Assembly: GCF_013386585.1 (NCBI RefSeq) | Contig: NZ_JACARO010000038.1 | Location: forward strand, 186,001 to 250,000 | Origin: Pseudomonas sp. P7548 | Lineage (GTDB): Bacteria; Pseudomonadota; Gammaproteobacteria; Pseudomonadales; Pseudomonadaceae | DNA length: 64,000 nucleotides | Direction: 5' to 3' | Shown here: in pieces, positions 16,078-25,013 of the stretch | Layout: each line of letters starts with the position of its first letter | How positions within the stretch are numbered: the stretch's first letter is position 1 | The notes under the pieces: generated by a model | Databases searched by the model: none | What the model saw: the letters and a program-made list of their open reading frames with translations, nothing else | Told to the model about the DNA's origin: nothing | Made by a program: the position numbers and the translations under genes

Positions 16078-18054
16078 TTAGATGTAAATGAATTGCCGGT
16101 ACAACCCATCCAACTGACGACGAATGTCTTCGACGCGCTGCTCGTCACCGGTATCGGTAAATTCGAGTAGCTGCTGTTCCTTGGCAGTGATCTGATCGCA
16201 AAGGTCGGACAAGTTCTCGCAGAAAGCCTCGGAATGAACGGTGGGCTCCTCCGTATTCGTCTCTTCCCCTGCTAGTTTTCGCACAGACGAGGCTGGAGAA
16301 ATCCCATTTTCCTCGTTAAAGGCAATTTGAAGCTGCCTGCGCCTATTGGTCTCATCGATCGCCTGCTTCATCGCCGGCGTCACCGCGTCGGCGTACAAGA
16401 TCGCCTTGCCGTTTTCATTCCGAGCGACTCGACCGATCATCTGAATGAGCGCATGGGCCGAACGCAAGAACCCTGCACGGTCTGCATCGAGAATGGCAAC
16501 CAATGATGCCTCTGGAATATCCAGCCCTTCGCGCAAAAGACTAATCCCAATCAAAACATCGAACTCTCCTGCGCGCAGGCCATTGATGATCTCAACACGA
16601 TCCTCCGCTTTTATGTCCGAATGCATGTAGCGCGCTCGAATCCCGTTGTCCGTCAAGAAATCCGTTAGCTCTTCTGCACTGACCTTCGTCAGCGTAGTCA
16701 CAAGCACTCGATTCTTTCTCTTCACGCACTTCGATATTTCGGCAAGCAGGTCATCTATGTATCCATCCGCTTTCCGCACTTCAACCTTGGGGTCAAGCAG
16801 TCCCGTTGGCCTGATAACCTGTTCGACAACCCTGCCTTTCGACACCCTCAGCTCGTAGTCGCCCGGAGTAGCGGAAACAAAGATGGTCTGAGGCTTGACC
16901 TTCTCGAACTCGTCAAAGTTCAATGGCCGGTTGTTCTTCGATGAAGGCAAACGGAACCCGTAATCGATCAGCGTGTCCTTGCGCGCCTGATCCCCCCGGT
17001 ACATTGCGGATATCTGTGGCACCATGACATGAGATTCATCGACGAACAGCAGCCCGTCTTTCGGCAAATAATCCAGCAACGTGATCGGAGGAGAAGCTGC
17101 GTCTCGGTCGCTGAAGTAGCAGGAATAATTCTCCATCCCCGAGCAATAGCCGACCTCGCGCATCATTTCCACGTCATGCGTGATCCGCTCGTACAGCCTG
17201 ATTGCCTCGACCAAGCGATTATTCCTGTTCAGCTCGGCAACCCGCTCTTCCATATCAGCGAGTATCTTTTTGGATGCAGAATCTATTTTGTTCGTGGGCG
17301 GCGCGAAAAGCGTTTTTGGCGAAACCAAATAATGGTCTATCTCTCCCAACGTCTTGCCGGTAACAGGGTCCATCCATTGGACAGACGCAACAGTGTCATC
17401 CAACAGTTCCACCCGAACCGCCCTGTACTCGGAATCAGCGGGGAAAATGTCAATCACATCACCTTGGACGCGGAACGTTGCACGCTTGAGAGTGCGCTCC
17501 GTGCGATCATATTGCAGCAAAGCCAAGCGACGAATTAGCTCTCTCTGGTTTAGTTTGACCCCAGGGGACAGAGCGATCTGTAGCGCTCGGTATGCATCTG
17601 GATCACCCAGGCCGTAGATTGAAGACACCGAAGCGACGACGATCACGTCACGACGCTCAATCAAGGATTTGGTCGTGGACAGGCGCAGGCGCTCAAGGTG
17701 GTCATTGATGGCCGAGTCCTTTGGAATGAAACGATCGGTGCCCGGCATATAGATTTCGGGCTGAAAATAATCGTAGTAGGAAACGAAGTACTCGACCGCG
17801 TTCTCAGGAAAGAAGTGCTTCATTTCACCATAAAGCTGCGCGGTCAACGTCTTGTTAGGAGCCAAGATCAACGTAGGCCGCTTCAGACGATGAATCACAT
17901 TGGCCATGGTGAAGGTCTTACCTGAGCCGGTGATACCTTTCAGCGTCTGGTGCGTCGCACCTTCTTCTATGTCCGACAGCAGGCGCGCTATCGCCTCTGG
18001 CTGGTCCCCCGCCGGCGTATAGTTGGAGTGCAGAATAAACATACCGGTTGACAT
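16078..18054 (-). CDS. Accessory UvrB-like DNA-repair helicase subunit
   Basis: 658 aa. Canonical UvrB features are clear: Walker A GITGSGKTFTMANVI, the beta-hairpin region SYYDYFQPEIYMPGTDRFIPKDSAINDHLERLRLSTTKSLIERRDVIVVASVSSIYGLG, DESHVMVPQ, FVSATPGDYEL, GISLLREGLDIPEASLVAILDADRAGFLRS and QMIGRVARN. The final 60 residues are only weakly like the UVR motif that contacts UvrC. Base composition is lower in G+C than its neighbours, and the start ATG has AGGAG 9 bases ahead. It should be a paralogue of the chromosomal uvrB. The element's own UvrA2 lacks the usual UvrB-binding domain, so the partner is unclear. Possibly once co-transcribed with the DUF488 gene now beyond the IS. Confidence 0.93.
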   Translation of the reverse strand: MSTGMFILHSNYTPAGDQPEAIARLLSDIEEGATHQTLKGITGSGKTFTMANVIHRLKRPTLILAPNKTLTAQLYGEMKHFFPENAVEYFVSYYDYFQPEIYMPGTDRFIPKDSAINDHLERLRLSTTKSLIERRDVIVVASVSSIYGLGDPDAYRALQIALSPGVKLNQRELIRRLALLQYDRTERTLKRATFRVQGDVIDIFPADSEYRAVRVELLDDTVASVQWMDPVTGKTLGEIDHYLVSPKTLFAPPTNKIDSASKKILADMEERVAELNRNNRLVEAIRLYERITHDVEMMREVGYCSGMENYSCYFSDRDAASPPITLLDYLPKDGLLFVDESHVMVPQISAMYRGDQARKDTLIDYGFRLPSSKNNRPLNFDEFEKVKPQTIFVSATPGDYELRVSKGRVVEQVIRPTGLLDPKVEVRKADGYIDDLLAEISKCVKRKNRVLVTTLTKVSAEELTDFLTDNGIRARYMHSDIKAEDRVEIINGLRAGEFDVLIGISLLREGLDIPEASLVAILDADRAGFLRSAHALIQMIGRVARNENGKAILYADAVTPAMKQAIDETNRRRQLQIAFNEENGISPASSVRKLAGEETNTEEPTVHSEAFCENLSDLCDQITAKEQQLLEFTDTGDEQRVEDIRRQLDGLYRQFIYI

Positions 18055-18412
18055 TAGATATCTCCTAATTGAGCTACTTCAATTTGTCCTGATGTATCGG
18101 CTATTCCAGAAGACCTATAGCAGTACCAAACTGGGGTGTAAATGACGGCGATCCTGCCGCGCCCCACCTGGGCGTAGGCGTCGCCAACATGATAGCCCAG
18201 CACATGGGCGGGCTTCCCAGTGCATATCCGCCGATCGCCACGACGTCAGCCAGCGGCCCGTCTGCCAATGCACCTGGAGCCACTCGCCTCGTTGAGCGCT
18301 GACATCGAGCCGTGGCGGGCGAGGTTGCTCTGTACGCCCAATGTGTGGCGCCGGCTCCCGCCGATACGCGCCTTTGTCTCTCTCAGCCCTCCAGACGAGG
18401 CGTTGGAAACGT
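18055..18412. other. Intergenic region upstream of uvrB, no convincing gene
   Basis: I see no supported coding frame here. The right part is G+C-rich, the left 60 bases are AT-rich and hold the ribosome binding site and probable promoter of uvrB. Confidence 0.5.
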
Positions 18413-18422
18413 GGAGCTACGT
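18413..18422. repeat. Target-site duplication, left copy
   Basis: GGAGCTACGT immediately before the IS, repeated exactly at 20060-20069. Confidence 0.93.
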
Positions 18423-20059
18423 CAATGTCATCAACTTAAGGAATTTTTCCTATAAATATCATATAATTAGCGCTAAATTCAGCGCATAGGAGAAACCCTT
18501 TTGGCCCCTCATTCCACACCGTTTGACACCGCCCAGCAAACCCTGGCTTGAAAATTGTACAAAAAATAACCAGTCAGCTCGATTGTCCCGACTTCATCGA
18601 TACCCACCGCCAGCGCCCTCACGACTTTACCCGCCGACGCCAACTGACCTTCAAGAACCTCGTCCTGTTTTTGCTCAATCAGCCACGCACCGCCCTGCAA
18701 ACCGAGCTCGATCAGTTCTATCGCGTGCTCAACCAGGCCTCGGCCGAGACCCAGGTGGTCACCGCGCAGGCCTTCAGCAAGGCGCGCGGCAAGCTCAAGC
18801 CCGAGGTCTTCGAGAGCCTCAACCAAACCCTTCAGCAACAGCTCGACAGCCTCGGGCTGCGCCAGACGTGGCGCGGGTTACGGGTACTCGCCGTGGACGG
18901 CTCGACCGTCCATTTACCGCTGGAGTCGGTCATGACGCGCTTTTTCGGCTGCCATAGCGAGTTTCCCGTTGCCCGTCTGTCCATGCTCTACGACGTCGCC
19001 GACGGCCAGACGCTACACAGCCTGATCGTGCCATCCGCAGTCGGCGAGCGCGATTGCGCCCATCTGCACCTCGAGCATCTGCCCGCTGACAGCCTGACGT
19101 TGTTTGATCGCGGCTACCCCGGACACTGGCTGTTTGCGCTGTTCGAGCAGCACCGGCGACATTTCCTGATGCGCCTGCCGTGTGGCTACAACGCGCAGGT
19201 CAAACAGTTTCTCCGCTCGGGGCAGACAGAAGACACGCAGTTCTTCTCTGCCAGTCATCCCGAGGCGCGCCTGTTCTGTACCGAGGCCGGCGTCGATCCC
19301 GCGGGCCGGGTCGAATTGCGCCTGATCCGGGTCGAGCTAGCCAGCGGTGAAAGCGAAGTGCTGCTGACCTCCCTGCTGGATCGACAGGCCTTCCCGGCCG
19401 AGGTGTTCGCGGATCTTTACCACCGCCGCTGGGGCATCGAAACGGACTACCGCCGCCTCAAGCAGACCCTCTGCCTCGACAACTTTAGCGGCCGTAGCGT
19501 GACGGCCGTGAAGCAGGACTTTCATGCCGGGCAACTGCTGAAAAACCTAGCGCTGCTGATGCAACATCTGCTGCAACCGGTCATCGAGCAGCGCCACAAA
19601 GGCCGCAAGCTGCGCTGGAAGGTCAACTTCACCCAAGGGGTGTCACGCCTCAAGAACACCCTGGTCGACCTGCTGGTACGCCCCGGTGTGCAGGGGCTGG
19701 CCAACGTGATGGAGTTGATGGCCAACAGCCTCAGCGCTGTGCGCCCGGGCCGCAGCTTCCCGCGCCAGCGTATGCGCCTGGCCAGTCGCGGCTGCGAGGG
19801 CTACAAACCGACGCGCTAAGAACAAGCAGCACCCGAACTGCACCGCAAAAAAGCTGGCCAGACAGCGGCCGGCACGCGCTCGCCCGGAAAACGAGAAATC
19901 CCGCCCGCCGAGGCGAACCGGCATCCATTAAGCTGGCGTCTGGGTCGCACATGCGCTGAACTGGGGAGCAAAACCAGTGAAGGCACTGCTGCAACCGCGC
20001 GTCCAAGCCCCGGGATTTCTTGCCCCGGCCAGGGCTGGGGGCTTAAGTTGATGACATTG
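18423..20059 (+). mobile_element. Intact IS4-family insertion sequence (1,637 bp)
   Basis: Bounded by perfect 18-bp inverted ends CAATGTCATCAACTTAAG (18423-18440) and its complement (20042-20059), flanked by a 10-bp direct repeat GGAGCTACGT. It carries one complete transposase gene. Perfect ends and duplication show a recent, simple insertion. It landed 7 bp past the DUF488 stop codon. Confidence 0.95.
18548..19819 (+). CDS. IS4-family DDE transposase
   Basis: 423 aa. The DDE triad can be followed: D in AVDGSTVHLP, D in LFDRGYPGHW, and E in the Y-R-E-K signature YHRRWGIETDYRRLKQ. It has an early DNA-binding region FTRRRQLTFKNLVLFLLNQPRTALQTELD typical of the IS4 group. No frameshift or truncation, so the element is probably active. 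The 220 bases after the stop belong to the IS and contain no further gene. Confidence 0.95.
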   Translation: MKIVQKITSQLDCPDFIDTHRQRPHDFTRRRQLTFKNLVLFLLNQPRTALQTELDQFYRVLNQASAETQVVTAQAFSKARGKLKPEVFESLNQTLQQQLDSLGLRQTWRGLRVLAVDGSTVHLPLESVMTRFFGCHSEFPVARLSMLYDVADGQTLHSLIVPSAVGERDCAHLHLEHLPADSLTLFDRGYPGHWLFALFEQHRRHFLMRLPCGYNAQVKQFLRSGQTEDTQFFSASHPEARLFCTEAGVDPAGRVELRLIRVELASGESEVLLTSLLDRQAFPAEVFADLYHRRWGIETDYRRLKQTLCLDNFSGRSVTAVKQDFHAGQLLKNLALLMQHLLQPVIEQRHKGRKLRWKVNFTQGVSRLKNTLVDLLVRPGVQGLANVMELMANSLSAVRPGRSFPRQRMRLASRGCEGYKPTR

Positions 20060-20069
20060 GGAGCTACGT
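20060..20069. repeat. Target-site duplication, right copy
   Basis: GGAGCTACGT, identical to 18413-18422. Confidence 0.93.
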
Positions 20070-20076
20070 CGCCCCT

Positions 20077-20508
20077 CTAAAGATGCACGATCTCAACATT
20101 CGGCCATTTGCCTGCAAGGTACTCGGCCACTAGCCTCCGATGGCAGTGATGGGGCTTGTCTTCGCTGCAAAGCAGGCAACTGTTATCAATCTTTTCTTTA
20201 TCGATTGACTCAATCTTTCGGGACGACATTAAATCCAGAAATTTACTGGCGTAGATATCCCAATCTCCCCCTTTTATTTTATATTCCTCGAACATGTCTT
20301 TGGTTGGAGCAAGTGCTGGTAGATGTTCATATTCCATCCCACACAACGCCTCGGAAAAATATCGAAGATCCTCGCGTTTAGCGAATCCGGCCAATTGCGA
20401 AACATTATTCAGGCGAACATCGACAAGGCGCTTGGCACCAGAAGCACTTAACTTGGTGAAGAAGGACCGCGCGGAGGTCTTAGTGAATCCAATCGTGAAT
20501 ATCTTCAT
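20077..20508 (-). CDS. DUF488 family protein
   Basis: About 143 aa. The family's conserved parts are present: KIFTIGFTKTSARSFFTKL at the N-terminus, the RLVDVRLNN motif, and CLLCSEDKPHHCHRRLVAEYL with the Cys/His signature near the end. The biochemical role of DUF488 is unknown. ATG 20508 is preferred over the upstream start at 20538 because it begins at the family's usual first residues and follows AAGG. Same strand and similarly low G+C as uvrB, from which the IS4 element separates it, so the two may have been one unit. Confidence 0.85.
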   Translation of the reverse strand: MKIFTIGFTKTSARSFFTKLSASGAKRLVDVRLNNVSQLAGFAKREDLRYFSEALCGMEYEHLPALAPTKDMFEEYKIKGGDWDIYASKFLDLMSSRKIESIDKEKIDNSCLLCSEDKPHHCHRRLVAEYLAGKWPNVEIVHL

Positions 20509-20992
20509 CTGCCTTATTCCCCTCGTTCCTTCATCCATAAATGGCTGTTATTGAGCTACCGCCAGGCATGCCCGTCAATCGCAGCTAAGGAAACGCTGGG
20601 GGCATGGTGTACTAGCTGCGCCACAACGGCCATGGCAGGCTCCATTCTCTCGCCGCTTCAACGGCCACGACCCGAACAGCTCAAGAGCTTAGCACCGCCT
20701 TTTGCGGTTGCGTGCCTCACCACTCACGCTTACTCCCTTCCAGAACGCGCCAACTGCTAAGCTACATGAGGACGACTCGCCCACAGCGCAAAGCACCTGT
20801 GTTCGCGCTATTGGCTGTCCCGTGCGTTGTGGTGCTGACCGTCGATGACGAGTCGAACCTACTGTATGGACACTGCGCGCGGCAGCCTTTCATGCGTGCC
20901 AGCTACGTGCCCAAGGTTGGACGCGGATCGAAGCGTGCGCAGGGTTTTTCGTGAAAGTATAAAATCCAATCAACTTTATCAGAAGAAAATAT
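20509..20992. other. Intergenic region, no convincing gene
   Basis: Short frames exist on the plus strand but none has a family-like sequence or clear start. The last 60 bases are AT-rich and should carry the promoter of the LysR gene at 20993. Confidence 0.5.
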
Positions 20993-21934
20993 ATGATCGT
21001 AAGAAACTTTGAATACTTGCTTGCTTTGCACCGTGAAGGCCATTTTGGCAACGCGGCCAAAAGCTGCAATGTTTCTCAGCCGACACTCTCCGCGGGCATT
21101 AAGCAATTGGAGGAAGACATGGGTGTCGAGATCGTGCGTCATGGCCGACGCTATGACGGCCTCACTTCTGAAGGGATGCGCGTACTGTCTTGGGCTCAGC
21201 AGATGTATGACGACTGCAAAGGGCTGGAGCGAGAACTCTCCGCACTACGGCGAGGTATAGAGGGGCAATTCCGGCTAGGGATACTCCCAGGAACTGCCGG
21301 TGTAGCGCCCACATTAAGCATCGCCCTTGCTGAAAAAACACCCTTACTTCAACAATCAGTTCTGGTTTCCGGCGCTTCTTCCCTGCTACAGGCGATTCGA
21401 GAAAACAATTTGGATATCGCACTCATGCATTTGGAGGATATCCCAGGGGAAGACTTCGATACTCACCTTCTGTACCGTGAACGCATTTTCCTTTTTCACG
21501 CCGCGAGAACACAGCAACCCCGAAGCACAACGTGGGACCATGTTCTCAATAGACAACTCTGCGTGCTGAACTCGGCAGTACCTGAACCCATTCAAGATAG
21601 GCTGATGCAATGTACCGCGCAGACTATTCGCACTGATTCAATTGACGTGCTATCGGCACACGTGGCGACAGGAAAATATTCGGCAGTTCTTCCGCAATCT
21701 CTCGCCGGCCAACTCGCGCACATTCCAAATCTCCACGCAATCGCAATCAATGGACCAATGTCGCACTCAAATGTCGGATTCGTTGCTGGGAAAAATGCGT
21801 TCGAGGCACCGTCATCGCGTGCATTGCTCGAAATGGTGCACACCCCCGAACTCGCCGCCACTCTTCAATCCGTTATATCGATCCATCGTCGGTTCCAGCC
21901 CAAAGCAGACTCATCTCAAAGCCCCCTGAAATAG
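20993..21934 (+). CDS. LysR-family regulator of the formate-dehydrogenase (FdsR-like) type
   Basis: 313 aa. The N-terminus MIVRNFEYLLALHREGHFGNAAKSCNVSQPTLSAGIKQLEEDMGVEIVRHGRRYDGLTSEGMRVLSWAQ closely follows the LysR branch found beside NAD-dependent formate dehydrogenase genes. The effector domain is complete. G+C content is lower than in the frmR operon. It lies upstream of and codirectional with the fdhA-like gene, 467 bp apart, suggesting that it senses formate or formaldehyde and controls that gene (inference). Confidence 0.88.
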   Translation: MIVRNFEYLLALHREGHFGNAAKSCNVSQPTLSAGIKQLEEDMGVEIVRHGRRYDGLTSEGMRVLSWAQQMYDDCKGLERELSALRRGIEGQFRLGILPGTAGVAPTLSIALAEKTPLLQQSVLVSGASSLLQAIRENNLDIALMHLEDIPGEDFDTHLLYRERIFLFHAARTQQPRSTTWDHVLNRQLCVLNSAVPEPIQDRLMQCTAQTIRTDSIDVLSAHVATGKYSAVLPQSLAGQLAHIPNLHAIAINGPMSHSNVGFVAGKNAFEAPSSRALLEMVHTPELAATLQSVISIHRRFQPKADSSQSPLK

Positions 21935-22401
21935 CGAGTCTTGAAGAGCAACTCTGTATTGCTTCAACCAGGCGAAGATTGCAGGCATGCCGTGTGCGCC
22001 GCTAACAGGCGCCACGTGCTGAGCAACCCATCGAAGGCCACTAGGTCCAGGGGCAACTCGGGGGGGCAGGAGTACCTGCTGCATGCGGCCTCCTCATGTC
22101 TCGCTGGGTCGAGCTGACTGTTCCTAGATCAAGCTAGGAGGCGCGATGTAGCGATGATCGTTGCCCTCTCCCGGCTAGGAGACGAGCACGGCTCGACGAT
22201 CCCGCGTAGATAGATCGTGCCTATCTGCACATAGATTATTCCAGTTTGACCACTTCTGAGCTTGATCCGATGCTGTCAAGACCGCAGAAGGAGACGCGGC
22301 CAACGGCTAGGCAATACCACGATCGTTCTTCTTGACAGCGGTAAATTTCGTTTCCCACTTCGATTTAGAAGATGGAAACATTAACGCACAGAGGTGACGA
22401 A
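21935..22401. other. Long upstream region of fdhA
   Basis: No coding frame is convincing. It contains repeat copy B at 22191-22277 and a small CCTAG/CTAGG stem near 22126-22141. The size and the repeat suggest a control region or mobile-element scar. Confidence 0.5.
22191..22277 (+). repeat. 87-bp inverted repeat, copy B (upstream of fdhA)
   Basis: Reverse-complement partner of 12853-12939, no gaps. It ends about 125 bp before the chosen fdhA start. Its motif order relative to the downstream gene is the same as that of copy A relative to frmR. Confidence 0.75.
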
Positions 22402-23616
22402 ATGACTCCGACCGGTAACCGAATCGTGACTTTCGAGAAGCCCTTGGAAATGAAGGTCAACACCTTCAAATTTCCAGAGCTGATAACCCCTCAAGGGAAA
22501 AGCGCACCCCATGGCGCTATCCTCAAAATAGTTACCACAAATATCTGTGGCAGCGACCTTCACATTTATCGCGGTTCGTTTGCTGTTCCCAAGGGAATGA
22601 CCATGGGCCATGAAATGACCGGCGAAGTGATCGAAGTGGGATCAGACGTCGAAGTCGTGAAGAAGGGCGACATCGTTTCCGTTCCCTTCAATGTGGGGTG
22701 TGGGCGTTGCTACAACTGCAAGCATATGCGCTCCGATGTATGCGAGAACACCAACCCCGAAATCGACTGCGGAGCCTACGGGTTCAACCTCGGTGGCTGG
22801 ACGGGGGGGCAAGGTGATTATCTCTTCGTACCGTATGCGGATTTCAATCTCCTTCGCTTCTCTGACAAGGATGCCGCCATGGAAAAAATCCGCGACCTGA
22901 CCCTTCTCTCTGACGTATTACCCACAGCTTTCCATGGGTTCGCTGGCCCAGACTGGCCAGCCGCGCCGGCCTACGTCGTCGGCGAAAACATCCTGATCTT
23001 CGGTGCCGGGCCGGTCGGCAGAGCGGGTGCCGCCTGCGCCAGACTTCTGGGTGCAGGCGCCATCATCGTTGCCGATTACATTCAAGAGCGGCTGGACCTT
23101 CTCAAGCCACACGGCGTGGAAACCATCAACCTTTCCGACGGCGTGCCGATCGAGGAGCATCTCGAACGCATTACCGGGCACAGGGAGGTGGATCGCGTCA
23201 TCGACTATGTTGGTGTGGACTGCCGCGGGTTTGGCGCGGAGGCTGACAAGATCGTGGAGAGCGCTGTTACCAACGCAATGCTCAAATATGTCCGCTTCGG
23301 CGGAATGACCAGTACGGTCGGTGTGTACTGCGCAAACCCGATCTCGAAAGACCCGAAAGCCAAGAAAGGCCATATGGATCTGGAATGGTCCAACGCCTGG
23401 ATCAAGTCGCCGCGAATGTCGGCTGGTCAATCTCCGACGGCCAACTACAACCACGCGTTAATGCGGGCGATACTGAACGATCGCATGCCTTACCTTTCGC
23501 CGATGATGAACACTAAGTTCATCAAGCTCGAAGACGCGCCCGCCGCGTACAAAGAGTTCGACGCGGGTTCTGCATACAAGTACGTCATCGACCCGCATGG
23601 TTCAGTGCGGCATTAA
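22402..23616 (+). CDS. fdhA: Glutathione-independent formaldehyde dehydrogenase (FdhA-like zinc dehydrogenase)
   Basis: 404 aa. Zinc-type MDR enzyme with TTNICGSDLHIYRG, GHEMTGEVIEVG, the structural cluster VGCGRCYNCKHMRSDVCENTNP, GGWTGGQGDYLFVPYADFNLLRF and cofactor site FGAGPVGRAGAACA. The run DKDAAMEKIRDLTLLSDVLPTAFHG is close to the P. putida FdhA pattern, an enzyme that oxidises formaldehyde with bound NAD and no glutathione. Several other segments differ, so a related aldehyde or alcohol substrate is possible. I chose ATG 22402, with AGAGGTG 5 bases ahead, over an ATG 30 bases upstream that lacks a good site. Confidence 0.82.
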   Translation: MTPTGNRIVTFEKPLEMKVNTFKFPELITPQGKSAPHGAILKIVTTNICGSDLHIYRGSFAVPKGMTMGHEMTGEVIEVGSDVEVVKKGDIVSVPFNVGCGRCYNCKHMRSDVCENTNPEIDCGAYGFNLGGWTGGQGDYLFVPYADFNLLRFSDKDAAMEKIRDLTLLSDVLPTAFHGFAGPDWPAAPAYVVGENILIFGAGPVGRAGAACARLLGAGAIIVADYIQERLDLLKPHGVETINLSDGVPIEEHLERITGHREVDRVIDYVGVDCRGFGAEADKIVESAVTNAMLKYVRFGGMTSTVGVYCANPISKDPKAKKGHMDLEWSNAWIKSPRMSAGQSPTANYNHALMRAILNDRMPYLSPMMNTKFIKLEDAPAAYKEFDAGSAYKYVIDPHGSVRH

Positions 23617-24100
23617 GCATCCGGCGCGGGCTAAGCATCAGGATGTCTCACACTTTCTGGTGAGAGGCATTCTGGTCCCGCCAGTCTCCGGGCAGCAACT
23701 GGAGCCGGCGAATATTTTCGCCGGCATTTGCCGTCTGCCCCAGGGTACTTGCCTTGGCTCGGACCAGGAGCAGAGCCTCAGCAATCCGCAGGTGATGATC
23801 AACCGCAAGCGTGTTCAAGCGCTTGGTTCGCAATCGGCCAAGGGTCAGACGGGGACGATGCACGGCATCCATTGACGTGCGTGGCTGGAGATAGCCTTCG
23901 TCTGATCCTTATCACCCCACGGACTTGATCAGGCTCGCCTGGTGTTGTGCCTGCCTCGGGCCATCGCACGGTCAACCCAGCCCTGGCTCATTCAGCCAGA
24001 AGTTTCCAATGATGTGGCCGAACTCGCCGCCGCCAGAATGGCAGTCACTTCTATAGGGAGATAGCACAGTGTTGGATAAGTCGGAACGGGAGGGTGGCCT
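23617..24100. other. Intergenic region after fdhA with a strong hairpin
   Basis: No frame is supported. A perfect hairpin GCCGGCGAA-tatt-TTCGCCGGC lies at 23704-23725, about 90 bp past the fdhA stop; lacking a T-run it is at best a Rho-type or stabilising end. A minus-strand frame around 23648-23872 has an unremarkable sequence and I do not call it. Confidence 0.5.
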
Positions 24101-24991
24101 ATGGAGCTGCGCCATCTTCGCTGCTTCGTAGTTCTTGCTGAGGAGCTACATTTCACGCGGGCGGCTGAGCGCCTGCATATCGAACAACCACCGCTATCAC
24201 GAGCCATCAAGGAACTTGAGGACGAGTTGGGCGTAGTGCTCTTCGACCGAAACCGACGAGGAACAGTTCTAACGGCGGCGGGCGCGGTCTTCTTGCAAGA
24301 TGTTCGCCGTCTATTCACAGTGCTGGAACAGGCTCGTGAAAATGCCAAGGCTGTGGCATCGGGCTTGCGCGGTAGCCTGCGCATCGCTGTATCAGATGGG
24401 GCTATCGATCCACGGCTGTCGGCATTTCTGGCTCGTTGCCGCGCCGAGGAGCCGGAGATCGAAATACGCTTGTCAGAAGTGCTTCTGGCAGAGCAAGTGC
24501 GTGGCTTGCGTTCGGGCGACTTCATGATCGGGTTCGCGCACACGGGCGATGTCGGCGACGGTATCGCTGCCGAACCAATCTGGCACGACCCGCTGGTGAT
24601 TGCGGTGCCAGCTCGTCACTCATTGCTCACCTACAAGGAGGTGCCACTTCAAGAACTTCAAGGCCATCCACTTGTCCTGTGCGACCCGCAGGTATGCGAG
24701 GGCTATTGCCGCGAACTCAAGCGGCTGCTCAACACGTTGGAGCACAAGCTGAATGTTGTCGAGGAAGTGTCCTCGCTGGACATGATGCTCACGTTGGTCG
24801 GCGCCGGCTACGGCATCGGCTTCATGACGGCGACCAAGATTCCCATCTCCCAACGGCCGGATGTGGTGATCCGCCCCTTGGCGATGGATTCTGCCGTGAT
24901 CACCACCTACCTGCTTCGGCCCGACGGCGGCAATTTATCGGCTTCGGTGGAGCGATTTATCGTTCGCCTTCGCGACTCTTCGGACGGTTGA
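24101..24991 (+). CDS. LysR-family transcriptional regulator
   Basis: 296 aa, complete: helix-turn-helix MELRHLRCFVVLAEELHFTRAAERLHIEQPPLSRAIKELEDELGVVLFDRNRRGTVLT, linker, and effector domain from SLRIAVSDGAIDPRLSAFLARC. The binding-domain sequence is related to the orphan effector domain at 25427-26080 (shared RAEEPE, VIAVP and MMLTLVGAGYGIGF-like segments), so the two probably arose by duplication. GAGGG lies ahead of the ATG. Target genes unknown; it stands alone. Confidence 0.9.
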   Translation: MELRHLRCFVVLAEELHFTRAAERLHIEQPPLSRAIKELEDELGVVLFDRNRRGTVLTAAGAVFLQDVRRLFTVLEQARENAKAVASGLRGSLRIAVSDGAIDPRLSAFLARCRAEEPEIEIRLSEVLLAEQVRGLRSGDFMIGFAHTGDVGDGIAAEPIWHDPLVIAVPARHSLLTYKEVPLQELQGHPLVLCDPQVCEGYCRELKRLLNTLEHKLNVVEEVSSLDMMLTLVGAGYGIGFMTATKIPISQRPDVVIRPLAMDSAVITTYLLRPDGGNLSASVERFIVRLRDSSDG

Positions 24992-25013
24992 CGGAGCCTG
25001 GCAGGCTAGACAC

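Noticed and set aside
18101..18283. Minus-strand frame between uvrB and the IS
   Set aside because: Short, no clear start or family; could be a remnant but nothing supports it.
20712..20954. Plus-strand frame of 80 codons before the LysR gene
   Set aside because: No ribosome binding site and no recognisable motif; overlaps the likely promoter region of the LysR gene.
23648..23872. Minus-strand frame of 74 codons after fdhA
   Set aside because: Some regular helix-like sequence, but no start signal, no recognised family, and it spans a strong hairpin.
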